Assembly (NCBI GenBank): GCA_900312665.1
Contig: ONZQ02000005.1
Coordinates: 2,087,077-2,151,076 of the forward strand
Reading direction: 5' to 3'
DNA: 64,000 nt
DNA from: Cephalotrichum gorgonifer
Taxonomy: Eukaryota > Ascomycota > Sordariomycetes > Microascales > Microascaceae
Positions 21,039 to 32,526 of this stretch are shown here, in pieces. The position numbers were made by a program, and so were the translations under genes. A model generated the notes under the pieces. The model searched no databases and had not been told where the DNA came from. It saw only the letters and a list, made by a program, of their open reading frames with translations. The stretch's first letter is position 1. Each line of letters opens with the position of its first letter.

Positions 21039-23462
21039 TCAGCTCAGTATCACCATTGTCCACTGCCTCTCCGCCTCCAACCACAGCACTTCGTCGATAA
21101 CGGCTCTTCCCTGCCGTCTCCAAACACCAGGCTCATCTTCCTTAGGTCTCAGCAACATCAAGTTCAACTGACCACTTGGCTCGGCCGACGCAATTTTATA
21201 ATGCGTTGAAATAACAACAAAGTCCACTAGCCATTCTGTATCCTTCTTGTCTCTCGCGTCACCACCACCATCCTTTCCCTCGGCATCCTCCAAGGATAGG
21301 CCCTCCACCGCGGGATATGACTCGTTGAAGACGGTTGATGGACTGAAGATGTCGCTTTTTACGGTGTGCCACTCCTGCCTGATCCAAACAAGGAGATCGC
21401 CGTGGGAAGGCCCCTGTTTGGTCCGAAGCTTCGCGTGGCTTGTCCGGAACACTATCCGACCGGTGTCGTACATTGTAGACGCAGTGGTCGAGGGCCATGA
21501 GGATGTCGAGGATAGGTCGCCATTTCCCGCTCCAGAAGCAGAGGCTGGCCTCAAAATATCAGCATCCTCTGCAGTGACCAGCCCCGTAATGGCTGCTTCG
21601 CCCATCCAGCTATAAGCCGGCTTCTCTTTCTGGTCGCCGATAGGACGAGTGCTGTTGTCACTCATCAGCAAATAAAACCATACGGCTGGCCGGTACGTTC
21701 CAGCGAGCACTTCCTCATACTGGTCATCTTTGGGAAGGACGCCACCAATGAACCCCTTCCAACCCAGCCACGACCAGCTCGGATATTTCAATCGGCGAAT
21801 CACAGAGTCCTCGCACTCCAGCAGGCAGTCCTCCGTCCGCCTGGTCGTACCATATGACCAGCACAAGGCCTGGTCGAACAGAGACGTCTCGACTCCCCAG
21901 TGCAGCTTGTCCCCCGTCAAGAACTCGTATCTTTTCATCAGGCCTTTGAAGGCGGGCAGCGCGTCGCCCGGGTAGGTGAATTCCCGGGTGCTGTACTCGG
22001 TGATGTAGATGGAGAAGACGGATCGCGAGAACTTGGGCGCGGAGTCGGGGTCCGTCTCGTCCCACTCCGTGTTGCACCCGAGAGCCGGCGGCAGGACCCA
22101 CATGCCCGCCTCCGGCTCCAGGATGGCCTCCTCGTCGAGCGTCTTGCACTCACACGTCCAGTAGATCTGGCTCGGGGTGAATATCAGCGCTCGTCGAGAC
22201 AAGGCGCGCTCCTGGTACGTCCAGCCGCGGGTGTTCCATTTCGATCGGGGCAGCGTGCTCAGATCGGACAGTGCGGCCCTTGTGATGAGCGACAGGCCGT
22301 CCGATATCCTCACTTTTTTCTGATAGATCTGACGCTCTCTGCCCGGGAGGACTCCTGGCAATCCTGCATGGCAGTCATCGCCGTCAGCAGCGATAATCGT
22401 CATCACGGCACCGGAGAAGATCATGTCCATTTGACTTGTCAACTGCACCACCTCTTCGATGTCGTCCTGGACAATGCAGAGCGCATCTACCCATAGATAT
22501 CGTTCCCCAAGCTCGCGAACGACGTGCATGGCGTCCAGGATTGTGCGAGGCACTGGCAGCGCTTCGAGTCCCCGAGGCTCCCGGATCTGCGCCAGGTTGG
22601 CCTTCGTACACTTGGCCATGGGATCGTCTGTGGGCGGCCCCCAGACGTAACTCAGAGCTATGTATCGGCAAGCGGACGGTGCGTCGACAATTCGCATTTC
22701 CTGGACGTCGACCACACACAGGAAATTCCCCTCATCACTCTCGGTGTCGTTTGGCAACCATGGCGGATTAGAGCAGCGGTCGGTGTGCTCCTCCTCGCAA
22801 ACGCGCAGCCAGCTCCGCACTTGGCGAAAGTCGACTAGTGGCGAAACCTCACGACCGGAACCAGGAGTGGAGATCGGGACGTCGCCATGTTTAGTGGCAA
22901 GGGTCGGCATTGGCTGGTTATCTTCGGAGGTGACAGTTGAGTCTGGGGGGCCATTCCCGAGAGCATCCCAGTATGGATGGAATACTACACTGTCGCGGGC
23001 CGACAACGGCCGCCACAGCTTAGGTTCAAGCTCTATCCTGATGTGATTGAGCCTAATAGTGACCTGTTGCCCCTGCTTGTCCTCCAGGCTAGGCTTAAAA
23101 GTGCAGAAGAAGTCACGAAAGATTGAGCACTGGACTTCTTTCCCGTCGACCTCGGTGGGGATGAGCACATCACTGCCAGAGGTTTCGGCAATTATTGGGG
23201 TAGGAACAGGCGAGTCCGAATCGGTATTCGAAGAGTCGACCTGCGAAGACTCGGTGTCCGCCTGCTGGAGCCGCTCCTTGAGACTGGCGACGACCGTGGC
23301 GCATAGTCGACAGTCGGTGCTTCTGAGCAGCACGTCACGCAACGAGCCGAACGGGATCGGTGGCTTTTCCGCGCTGTCAGCAGAATAGACGAGGTTCTTG
23401 AAGTCAATAGCCTCGCAGGTTGGACACAAGCCTTTTTCATTGTCTATCGGCTCAGGTGCCAT
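21039..23462 (-). CDS. HET-domain protein (heterokaryon incompatibility family)
   Basis: One exon, 807 residues. The N-terminal cysteine pairs (LCPTCEAIDF, DCRLCATVV) are followed by the HET core: CRYIALSYVWGPP near residue 265, LGERYLWVDALCIVQDD near 320, SGAVMTIIAADGDD, and RGWTYQERALSRRALIFT near 420. The C-terminal third is variable (PSWSWLGWKGFIGG). HET proteins carry a TIR-like domain and cause incompatibility cell death when triggered by a partner, often an NLR or a polymorphic locus. All core motifs are intact, unlike the copy at 7785-9813. The minus-strand tail ends close to the tRNA-Gly gene. Confidence 0.92.
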   Translation of the reverse strand: MAPEPIDNEKGLCPTCEAIDFKNLVYSADSAEKPPIPFGSLRDVLLRSTDCRLCATVVASLKERLQQADTESSQVDSSNTDSDSPVPTPIIAETSGSDVLIPTEVDGKEVQCSIFRDFFCTFKPSLEDKQGQQVTIRLNHIRIELEPKLWRPLSARDSVVFHPYWDALGNGPPDSTVTSEDNQPMPTLATKHGDVPISTPGSGREVSPLVDFRQVRSWLRVCEEEHTDRCSNPPWLPNDTESDEGNFLCVVDVQEMRIVDAPSACRYIALSYVWGPPTDDPMAKCTKANLAQIREPRGLEALPVPRTILDAMHVVRELGERYLWVDALCIVQDDIEEVVQLTSQMDMIFSGAVMTIIAADGDDCHAGLPGVLPGRERQIYQKKVRISDGLSLITRAALSDLSTLPRSKWNTRGWTYQERALSRRALIFTPSQIYWTCECKTLDEEAILEPEAGMWVLPPALGCNTEWDETDPDSAPKFSRSVFSIYITEYSTREFTYPGDALPAFKGLMKRYEFLTGDKLHWGVETSLFDQALCWSYGTTRRTEDCLLECEDSVIRRLKYPSWSWLGWKGFIGGVLPKDDQYEEVLAGTYRPAVWFYLLMSDNSTRPIGDQKEKPAYSWMGEAAITGLVTAEDADILRPASASGAGNGDLSSTSSWPSTTASTMYDTGRIVFRTSHAKLRTKQGPSHGDLLVWIRQEWHTVKSDIFSPSTVFNESYPAVEGLSLEDAEGKDGGGDARDKKDTEWLVDFVVISTHYKIASAEPSGQLNLMLLRPKEDEPGVWRRQGRAVIDEVLWLEAERQWTMVILS

Positions 23463-24117
23463 CTTGAGGAAGAAAAAATCACCGTCACGAAAGAGGGTGA
23501 GATGTGGCCAGTGCTTCAGCTGAGGCTGGGAGGCTCACTGCGGGGTTGTCGTCTAGGTCGATTGAACTTGAACCATATCCCCTCAAAGGGGAGGCGGTAG
23601 TCGCAGGCGGCCTGCTCCTGTTGGGATGTTGATGTCGTTTCTGACTTTGCTGCGAAATGAGGTTTCTGTTTGAAGCTGAGTTGTGGGCAGCCAAAACTTA
23701 GGCTGACATGGAGGAGCTCCTCAGATAAGGCGAAAAGGGCAGCCTGGTCAGGACTGCAGCTGCTATGTGATCTCCCAATAAAACGCGCAAAAATTCCATC
23801 ACTTCAAATGCCCGTTTTGGTATCCTACATGCTCGCCCAATACAACCCGAGCACTCAGGATTCACATCGTAAGCACTAACATGGACGATGCAATTTGTCA
23901 TTATCGAATTCTTGACATATTTGGCATTATCAAATTCTCGACATATTTGTCACTATCGAATTCTTCACATTCCACATCGCTGATAGTCAAGTTTTGGCCG
24001 GTTGTATCTCTCACATGGTTACCTGATTTTCAAATTTGCAAAATAAGGTATGGCATTTCATTCATTCATTGTCAAACAGTACTTCGGTCAGCTCCTCGCA
24101 ATAATTTTATACTGGCC
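23463..24117. other. Spacer between HET and NmrA-like genes
   Basis: It contains the HET promoter and the threefold 26-bp repeat at 23897-23973. No gene was recognised. Confidence 0.4.
23897..23973 (+). repeat. Three imperfect 26-bp tandem units
   Basis: Each unit has the form (T/G)CA(T/C)TATC(G/A)AATTCT followed by T/C GACATATTT or a diverged form; units start at 23897, 23923 and 23949. Confidence 0.75.
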
Positions 24118-25192
24118 CTATTTCTTCCATCCAATTTCCAGAACCTCCCGAGCAGACGTCGCCTTGACCTCTGGGAACAGGTCGTTGAGCGTTTGCTCCG
24201 GCTGGAAGTCGAACACTCCCTGGTCAAACAGGATGCCGAACTGAGATAGCATTCTCTGAAGCGCCTCCTTGGGGTAGAAATCGTAGGCGTATACGTGGCT
24301 TGGAAGCTCCGTGATTTTGCCCGATTTGAGCAGTTCGATTGAATCGTGGGTGACCTCGAATTTCTCGCCTGAGATGTCTTTTATCAGCTTGCAGAGCAAA
24401 GAGAAAAGCAACCATGGAGAGATGGCAGTTGTCCAACATATACGTACCCGTAACTTCTTCAGCAATCTGCACAAACTCTTCCCAAGTGAGCCTGTCTCCC
24501 ACTACATAAGACACTGGCTCCCACTTGTCCAGCGTCAGTAGCTTGGCCGTGAATTTCCCAACGTCTCCAGTGTAAGTAAAGACAACGGGTTTGTTTTGAT
24601 TGCCTGGAATTGCGGCCTTCTTGCCGGCGACGTCGAGAACCAGTGTCATCGGGCTCAAATAGGTCTTGATTTTCGGAACCCCCCAATAATCCAGGAAAAA
24701 GCCATTGGCAACCACGGTCCATTCCAAATCCGTCCCCTCCAGTGCATCGAAGATGGCTAGCTTTGAAGCAGCGATTGGGAACCAGGAGTCTTCCAGGCGA
24801 TACTTTACGCCCCAGACGCTTGGGATGTATCGTTTCGTGACGGTGGACTTGGCAGCGGCTTGAATGAGACCATGTTCCTGCTCAGGTGGGGAACGTCCGC
24901 CCAATGCAGAAATGACCGCGTCGACACGGTTTTCCTCGAGTAGGGCCACAATAGTGTCAGGGTTGGAATAGTCGACGGCGAGAATACGAGCTCCAAGAGT
25001 CTTCTCCAACTCTGGGTCGATCTGGGTAGCGACTCATTGTTAGCTTGGAAGCTTCAGCACCGCCAGTATGCTAAGTGGCCAAACCTTTCGGCTCAAGACG
25101 ATAACCTCAAACTTGCCGTCTGCCACAATTTCTTCGACGACAGACCGGCCAATACTGCCGGTGCCTCCAGCAACAGCTACAACGGGGGACAT
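24118..25192 (-). CDS. NmrA-like / isoflavone-reductase-type NAD(P)-binding protein
   Basis: Exons (minus strand) 25192-25085, 25021-24448 and 24368-24118, giving 310 residues. The N-terminus VVAVAGGTGSIGRSVVEE holds the GGTGxxG dinucleotide motif of atypical short-chain reductases. Later features are ISALGG, KRYIPSVWG (relatives have FIPSEFG), AIFDAL, GFFLDYWG and the helical end LNDLFPEV. Both introns start GT and end CAG, and frames join without shift (LSRK/IDPELEK; EEVTG/EKFEVTHD). The family includes the nitrogen regulator NmrA, which only binds dinucleotide, and true reductases; which applies here is unclear. The usual catalytic Lys position was not verified. Confidence 0.88.
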
Positions 25193-25646
25193 GTTTGTGT
25201 GGCGTATGAGACAAGAGAGGTATAATAAGGTGGTCGGACTTCATCTAAAAGTGGGAAATGGCCCTCTGCGATACCACAATTTATAGGTTTTGAGCTTGGT
25301 GATACCTCTGGTCGTGCCTCCTCTTGTTACGGGCATTGCCACCATAGGCTGACAAACTACTTGCACTTGTTTCTGCTTTTGGTTAGAGGTGGTATTCCCA
25401 CTGGCGGGTAACGATGTCCTGCTCCATCCCACATCGCTCCATCCCGCATCCCACATCACTCGATCCCACATCTTAAATTGAGTTCCTCGAGGTTGTCATC
25501 CTTCCGTTCTATTCTTGCGAAGCCACCCGGAGACCAGAAGTCAATTGCGCAATTCTCGGGCGCACCATGACACAAGCTTACCTGCTTTCTCACGTTTCAG
25601 CGCTAAGGAGACCTGTTTCTTCTTGTCTGCTGCCCCTGAAAGAGAG
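25193..25646. other. Divergent promoter region
   Basis: Shared between the NmrA-like gene (minus) and the membrane-anchored gene (plus). Short repeats of CCCACATC/CCCGCATC words occur at 25427-25470. Nothing else was seen. Confidence 0.4.
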
Positions 25647-26513
25647 ATGGCCTTCATTCGCGGTCGCGGCCTACGCCTGGCACTGTCCACTCTAGCTGCC
25701 TCTACTAGCATCGCTGGTACGAGTTTTCTAGTGTTACATTTGTGGACCAGACGTGTTGCTTTCGAGCCGTTTTCCTTCCAGAACAGCCATGTCGCACACC
25801 ACCCGGGCCTGCAGACGCTGCGGCTGGAGAGCAAATCAACATTCTGCGATAGTTTCGTTCTCGAGGCACCGTTCGAAAATCTGAGACCGGATTTAGTGCA
25901 AGATGCACTAGCAGGGGGCACTAAACTCATAGAGCGCTTTGCGGCGGGCGTTTGGGGTGGTTATGGTAGGTCGGCTTTTTTTGGCTTTTTTTCCCCCTTA
26001 CATCTCGGCCGAGTACAACCTTTTCGAACTAAGGCTTTGTTCCTATACAGCGTTCTGCGTGCAGCGCAATCTCATGAAATTCTTCCGCAAAGATGAGACG
26101 AAGGACACCGATCTCTGGGAAGTGGACGAAATCCGGCAGAGTCGTTTCAACAGAGGTAGGTGACCCCCATTACAACCGACTCTCATTGGCTGTAGCTTAT
26201 ATCTGTTCCAGACACCATCCTTGCGGATGACTTCATCGTGGTGGACAAAACAGCAGCATCAATGACACTACATGGAGGAGAGTCTCCTAGGAAAGACCCG
26301 AGGGAGCCGCGTCATATGGACACTATTGTCGTCCTGCGAGCTGACGTCGACACGAAGAATCAAGTTGTGCGCTTCAGACTGCAGTGTGTCGTGGCTATGG
26401 ATAGGAGTCCTGCTGGTAAGGCTGCTCCTCTCGGCCCTGTGGAGATCTTTTTACACCAGCAATACTCAAGACTGCTCGTCAATGACGGGGCTCATTATTG
26501 CATGACTCGGTAG
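25647..26513 (+). CDS. Conserved fungal protein with an N-terminal membrane anchor
   Basis: Exons 25647-25965, 26051-26155 and 26212-26513 (241 residues). Splice sites GTAGGT...TACAG and GTAGGT...TCCAG restore WGGYAFCVQRNLMKFF and SRFNRDTILADDFIVVDKT. A hydrophobic stretch at residues 10-32 (LALSTLAASTSIAGTSFLVL) is a signal anchor or mitochondrial inner-membrane segment; the N-terminus is Arg-rich (FIRGRGLRL). The second half is a beta-rich domain (DTIVVLRAD, FRLQCVVAMD) ending GPVEIFLHQQYSRLL, a pattern known from uncharacterised Pezizomycotina proteins. No function can be assigned. Confidence 0.78.
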
Positions 26514-26785
26514 ACTGGCATGGTTTGGTAGACTGGCAACGGAGGAATGATAGAACAAACGACTCAAGCACTAGATGATCAGATAGGGTCGATTCGTATG
26601 TACACCAACTTGGGATAGATTTTTTTTTGAATAGCTAGATCACATAGGGGTATCCTGGCAAAAGACATAGCGGTATGAATAGTATCCATATACTCCGTAA
26701 CCAAACCTCGGTCGTCAATTATGATCAATCATGGAGACAACGATATAACGCCAAGGGTCCCAATAGCCAACCATAACTTCCATCA

Positions 26786-27535
26786 TTATTCGTAGGCACC
26801 AAGGACTACCCAGCCAAGTGTTTGCATGAGCTCCTTTACTGAAGGGATCAGACTTCCGTCGTGGACTCTGATGATTATCTTCTGCAGGGAACTGATGCTC
26901 TTCAGGTGCTGATCGATGCACTGCAAACCCTCTGACATACAATTCGAACTTGCCTGGCTCGTCTTCGTTAAGCCATCAGAATTCAGGTAGTGGACCTGAG
27001 TTTCTAGGGCCGTCAGGTTGGTGCAGCGTTGCTGCAGAAGCCCCAAACTCCGGAGGCCGTCTTCTCTAATGTTGAATTTTTCCTGATTGCCTTCCAGATA
27101 CTCTATAACGGGGAAGTTGATGCACAGATAGGACAGGAAAGTCGCGTTCAGGGGCCCGATGCCGCTGAGAAAGGAGTCGAGGAGGTCCACTTGTCGTTGT
27201 GACGTATCCATGAGGCTGAATTTATTCGCAGCATACAGCACTGCGCTGGCCTCGCTGCTTATCTGACGGTTGGTAAACAGCAAGGCCAGCCACTGCCGTG
27301 GGTTCCCCGGCGCGAAGCCTTGTACTCGACGACCGGGGCCGTCTTGAAAAATATAGAGCGGATGTGCCACGGCGAGAACTCGCTCGAAAATATTTTGGCG
27401 AATCTCGATCGGCAGGCTGAGAATGCCGACAGCACTCGATATCTGGGCTCTCCTTTCTTCGGGCACCATGACGATCGAATTCGCCGGTGCGGGATATTCG
27501 GAAGGAAGCTGCATAGCAGCAGTGTGGCAAGCCAT
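26786..27535 (-). CDS. F-box-like / 2EXR-type fungal protein
   Basis: An intronless frame of 249 residues from ATG 27535. The block ILSLPIEIRQNIFERVL is the fungal F-box-like helix. It is followed by WLALLFTNRQISSEASAVLYAANKF and LLDSFLSGIGPLNATFLSYLCINFP, which are standard for this very common ascomycete family of unknown function. A late TNLTALETQVHY and weak leucine-rich spacing are also seen. The gene lies head-to-head with the NACHT gene, with 494 bases between their ATGs. F-box proteins usually present targets to an SCF ubiquitin ligase, but most fungal members of this type are uncharacterised. Confidence 0.75.
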   Translation of the reverse strand: MACHTAAMQLPSEYPAPANSIVMVPEERRAQISSAVGILSLPIEIRQNIFERVLAVAHPLYIFQDGPGRRVQGFAPGNPRQWLALLFTNRQISSEASAVLYAANKFSLMDTSQRQVDLLDSFLSGIGPLNATFLSYLCINFPVIEYLEGNQEKFNIREDGLRSLGLLQQRCTNLTALETQVHYLNSDGLTKTSQASSNCMSEGLQCIDQHLKSISSLQKIIIRVHDGSLIPSVKELMQTLGWVVLGAYE

Positions 27536-28029
27536 ATCTGAATGCGAGGTTTTGGTCTCCGACTCAGCTGAATCGAGAATTTTTCGCAGATCGGTGAAAA
27601 CGAATGCTGTAATTCTAGTACACGTATGAACCCGCTTGGTTTCAGGACGTCGATTGAAAGCGCGATATGATGTGAATCGGCAGTTGGGATGTGCCAAGTT
27701 CCCAAGCTCCGTGCGTTGGAGCTGAAGTGATAATTGGTAGACGGGAAGCAGGAGCGCGGGAGGTGATGCGCCACACTAATTTTACTTTCGCATCGTGTTG
27801 GCTCGTCTGTAGCGCCAATCGTACCTGGGTAGATAATCAATCCAATAGGAATCGACCCTAGTGAGGGGTAAAAACGTCCCGGCGGCTAGCTCCCGCGCGG
27901 GAAACGGGGAAGTTTTCCGTCCCGTCCAAGAATCCACTTTTGCTTTAATGCTACGGATCAGCGTCTTCTGTAACACAACGCGAAACCACCTTCCGGCCCT
28001 CGTAAAAGGCCTTCAAACTGGGCAAAAAA
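27536..28029. promoter_or_regulatory. Bidirectional promoter between F-box-like and NACHT genes
   Basis: 494 bases separate two divergent start codons. It contains a GC-rich palindrome-like core (CTCCCGCGCGGGAA near 27890) but no clear TATA box. A shared regulatory role is inferred only from position. Confidence 0.4.
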
Positions 28030-31000
28030 ATGAAGAAAATCCGACGCAGCCTACGCGAGCGACTAAGTCGATCTCGAACCAGGTCCCGGGAGCCTCTGGA
28101 TGGTGTCAGTTTGAACCGGCCCTCAGAAAGCCAAGGAGGTCCAAGTTTCTCCAAGAGGTAAATACGGCCGAGTATAATGCTTTTTACTAGTTCATCGCGC
28201 TAATTGGAAAAAGCAGCGTAGAAACTGCAATATCCAGGTCCGCGATAACCACCGTTAGCCTCTTATTTTCCGAAATAACGAGTGATGCTCCCCGGAAGAG
28301 CTCGACCGGCCCGAGCGACGATACAGCTCCAACTGAAAGTGCTCTGGACGACACAGCCGATCGGTCGGCCCCTAGCGCAAGGGTCCTCGAGAAGCGACCC
28401 AGTACAAGTGGGTCGAGCGTTACCCACGATGTTGGTAGTGCGATCGTCCCCTCAGATCTCTGGAGCGCAGCATACCACGAAGCGGTCGACAGTCTAGGGG
28501 AGGACATAGACGTCGCCATTCTCAAAGGCAATAATGTTGCGCAGCTATTCAGAGAGCTCGAGGAGATCGATAAAAACGCAACCAAGGAGTCTGCATTCCT
28601 CAGGGGCGTGGAGTATTTGCGCTCCTTGCAAGTGCCGCTTGAGAGGTTCAAGCTAGCGCTGGATCTGGCGAGTCCACTGACGGCTGCTGAGCCCACTACA
28701 TCGGCGGTTTTCGGTGTGGTCCGAGGCGTGACGGCGGTAAGTTCGTCCAATGCACTTATGAGGCGAGGAAAATAACCAGGAGTATTAACTCTAGTCGATA
28801 TAGATCGCCATTAGTTTTGCTACTGCGGATCTGGATTTCGCAAAGCAGATAGGTGACATGCTGGAGCAAATTTCCTACATTGATGACTGTGATACCCTTG
28901 GCCAGAGGTCGAACAAGCAGGATATACACGATGTAAGTTTACCTTGTCATTTCCGAAGCTCGTCTAATATTAATATTTTCTAGGCACTCGTCTTGGTGTA
29001 TCAGAACATCCTGCAATTCTACAAAGCGGCATTTGATATCCTCACGAGGCATGGAGCAAAGCTGGTGATGAAGATGGTCTTGGAGACCGACCGCCTGCCA
29101 ACCATTGTCCAGAGCTTCTTGGGCCACGCCAACCACCTCCGAAACCTCGTGCAGAAAGCCACGTGGGAGATCGTTGAAGATATCAAATGTATGCTCTATG
29201 ACCGAGAAAGTAAGTTTCCATACATACACACACACAGGTCTACAATACAAATTCTCACCCGGTGTTAGTTGCTCGGTGGCTTGGCAGCGGAAACATGCGC
29301 CAGCAAAGCCAATACCATGCGTCACTGCAGGATATTCGAGCTGACGAGGCTTGCGAGTTCTTGTTGACTGATCCTACCTTCACCAAGTGGTACCGAGCCT
29401 CCAACTCCCAGCAGCTGGTGATCCTTGGGGATATGGGCTGTGGCAAGACCATTTCCATGGCGTTCCTCATAGACGCACTGACTCGAAGAAACGAGTACCA
29501 GATCCCTCAGCCCAAATTGTGCTATTACTACTGTCGGAACGACGAGACCGGCCAGGCTACCCATATCCTGTCCGGCCTGATCCTCGGCCTCCTGGAGCAG
29601 CTCTCGGGCCTAAAGAAGTCGTTCTTTGACTGGTATAAGAAAACTCAGGCGTCTGGATGTTTCGAGCCGGCGACAAATGTCAAAAAGCTGGAAGAGTTCT
29701 TGAAACATGTCCTGGAGACACTTGATCGCCCACTGTTCTTCATTATTGACGGATTGGATGAGTGCGATAGAGCATCTCGTAACGCCCTGTTGGCCGTACT
29801 GGCGACCTTGTTAAGGACGGCGCCGATGCTGAAGGTTCTGCTATCTTCACGCCCTCAAGAGGAGATCCTTGAGCAGCTGGGTGACACAGCTAGGATTGAT
29901 CTTTCTTCTAATCCTGAGCGCGACGCCACCATCGTCAAGAAGACGGTACACAAGCAGCTGTCCTATCTGTCCGATGACGTCAAAGCCCTCGTGATAGAGA
30001 GGCTGTCCAGTCTGGCGAACGGGAGTGCGATATGGACGAAGATGATAGTCGAGCTTATCGAGCTCCGCAGAATCAGGGCTCTTGGTCCCATGCGACGCTT
30101 CTTGGATGAGAAGACGCTACCGTTGGACCTCTCAAACCTCTACGCCGCTTTGCTTTCACGATGCACTTCAACTGACCCCGAAAACAAAGACCTCGCTACT
30201 ACAGCTCTTAATGTTCTCGCCATCTCCCGCAGGCCTCTTAGCCTACTGGAGCTCGCCTGGGCAGCTGCGCTTGGCGTGGCCCCGAAGGAAGTGACCACCG
30301 TCGCTGCGCTTGCCGAGTTGGTAGATCATCAGCGAGTGATGAGTCTTATTTATCCCTTCGTTTCTCGCGTCGATTTTAGCGACGTAAATAAGCGTCAAGT
30401 CCGGCTCGTGCACCAGTCAGTCAAGGAGTTTGTTATACGTGAATCTACGCGGAACCAACCGCGTCGACAATATCCAGTTGCCTCAAGGCCAACTCATCAA
30501 CTGACCCTCAGCCAGGGGATAGAGAGCCTGGAGGCGTGTCTTATGGATATATGTATCAGGTATCTTCTTCTGGAAGAAATTGGCAGCAAGGATTTGTTTT
30601 CAGAAGAACAAGTGTTGATACAAGCCCTACCCCAAACCTCTGACATATTTGATGATGATCTCGAGCTAGCCGACTACGACCCGCATTGCTCGTGGGAGGT
30701 GTGGGAAGAGGAGATGGTCCGCTACGATCCGACCGAGCGAGGCTTCGGTGAGCTCTTCGTCTACGCATCGTGCCATTGGGTCGACCATTTCGGGGCCATC
30801 ACGGAAGATCCTCTCCCAGACCTAGGGAGCATAGAGCGTTTGTGCCACGCCGGCTCAACCCAGCTTTACAACTGGGCCAGCCAAAACTCCCGTCCAACCT
30901 GTACCTTTAGACAAAGGTTTCCGTTTGACGGCCCTCTCCATGACCCGCTCAGCGTCACAGCCATGTTCGGCTCGGAGGCCATGCTACGCCACATGCTTGA

Positions 31001-31463
31001 GAACTCAGACTTTAACAAGGACGCTTTCCTTCCCCAGCCGGCTATCGGCGCGGCTGACCAAGTCCTCCAGTGGGCTGGCCTGTCTCAGCTCGACATACTC
31101 TTCTCATCGCAGAAGGTCGGCCACCAGCTTCGAAGCCTTCAATTTTTTGGGCTTGTCGTCAGACAGTGGTACACACCTCTGGCACAACACGAGAACTGGG
31201 AGTTGGCATTCGACCTTGTCGAAGGTGTATTAGACACGATGGCACAGGAGGGATGGGGACACGAGCTATTGCGAATGGCTGCCGGATTTCGCTGTATGCC
31301 TGTAATCCAGCGCTTGGCTATCGGGGCTCGGAATAATGAAGGCCTTAGGTCCGAATTACTGTCGGGGGTTCGACCGGACCAGAAGGATCGCCTGTGGGCA
31401 ACCTTGCAGTGCCGAGAATTAGAGATTAGTGCCATCGTGGCTGCTCTCGGCCCTGAAATTTGA
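28030..31463 (+). CDS. NACHT-domain NLR-like (STAND) protein
   Basis: Five exons: 28030-28157, 28217-28736, 28804-28932, 28984-29209 and 29269-31463 (1065 residues). All introns are GT-AG and every frame closes. The N-terminus MKKIRRSLRERLSRSRTRSR is the basic, Ser/Arg-rich start seen in many fungal NACHT proteins. Residues about 110-335 form a helical domain (LWSAAYHEAV, VVRGVTAIAISFA, FYKAAFDILTRHGAK) like fungal STAND N-terminal domains. The Walker A motif is GDMGCGKT (K394), the Walker B-type motif is FFIIDGLDECD near 495, and LVHQSVKEFVI marks the winged-helix region near 720. The C-terminal 300 residues show at most faint ankyrin-like helices (LSVTAMFGSEAMLRHMLE). Such proteins act as intracellular receptors that oligomerise on ligand sensing. 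Confidence 0.88.
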
Positions 31464-31699
31464 CGATGATGGATAAGTGGATGTGAGGGATGAAGGCCTA
31501 CGAATAAAGATGGGCAGATGGCTATGCTATGCCTGCCATGCCTTTCAGACAACAATAGTTCTAACATAATATTCTGCTATCTAGTTTATTTCCCGTATCT
31601 CGATGTGTTCAAGTTCCTTAAGGTGATTCTTCAAGTATTTCTAAATTGTGATAATATAACACCATAGCGCACATCAGGTTCACCTCCCTCCCAACTGGT

Positions 31700-31791
31700 G
31701 CGCGGACCACCGCCCCCTGTATATACGACCGTGGGAACAAGGCTGAAGCAAAGGACCACGGCCGGGTCATAAAGGCGCCCTATTGGCAGAC
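31700..31791 (+). repeat. Degenerate dispersed repeat, copy 1
   Basis: This stretch resembles 39294-39392 in the same orientation. Shared words are GCGYGGACCAC, ACAAGGCT, GCAAAGGACCACG, CCGGGYCAT and ATTGGCAGA, with small indels between. No open frame is conserved in both copies. Confidence 0.6.
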
Positions 31792-32526
31792 AATTAGCTA
31801 TATCACCTCTTGGTGCAGGAAATTTCTATACCTATGAGCAATAAACCTTGCAAAAATCGATAAGAATGATAATCTCATAATCCTGTCAAGAAACTAGAAT
31901 TCCGGTTTTCAGGCAAGCGATTTAAGCTGAGGGACTTCAAATTGTGAGTCAAGTTACGCTGAATATTCAAGCCTCCAGTATTTAGCTCTACCTATCTTGG
32001 TCCATCTTATATGTAGGTACAGTATACATACCTATAATCAGGGTCAAACGTTTAGCAACACTTTAAAAAGGCACACCTACGCTCATCAAAATAGCTCCAT
32101 TTTCAATCATAGAATTCTAGCCACATATCAGATGTGTAAGTTTAAAACAAAAGAAATATGACCTCTCTTTCACTTATATTATAAAAACTATGCTTTAGAT
32201 AGCCTTCTTTTAATCATTATTCGACTAGTAGACCTTTGAACTTAGAGCTATATAGAGCTGATATTCTATTAAGAGATTTTCTGTATACCAGTAGAAAATA
32301 CGAACACTGATATGATGCAGTGGAACCTAGCATTAAGATTCTGATCCCGATAGGGCCCTCTAACCAACGGAAGGAGCTCAGGATGCGCTCACTCCTGTAC
32401 TTGCTATGCCACTTATATCGAATAACAGAACCAGAGACATCAGGTCCTAAAACATCAGGTCCTGAGCCTCGAAGTGAAGGCTGTAGAGTGGTTGATCTAT
32501 GATCCACAGAAATCTCGAGTCGATGG

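Noticed and set aside
1..25192. Secondary-metabolite gene cluster (BVMO, acyltransferase, acyl-CoA dehydrogenase, BBE oxidase, NmrA-like)
   Set aside because: No PKS, NRPS, terpene synthase or pathway transcription factor was found, and unrelated genes and long spacers lie between the enzymes.
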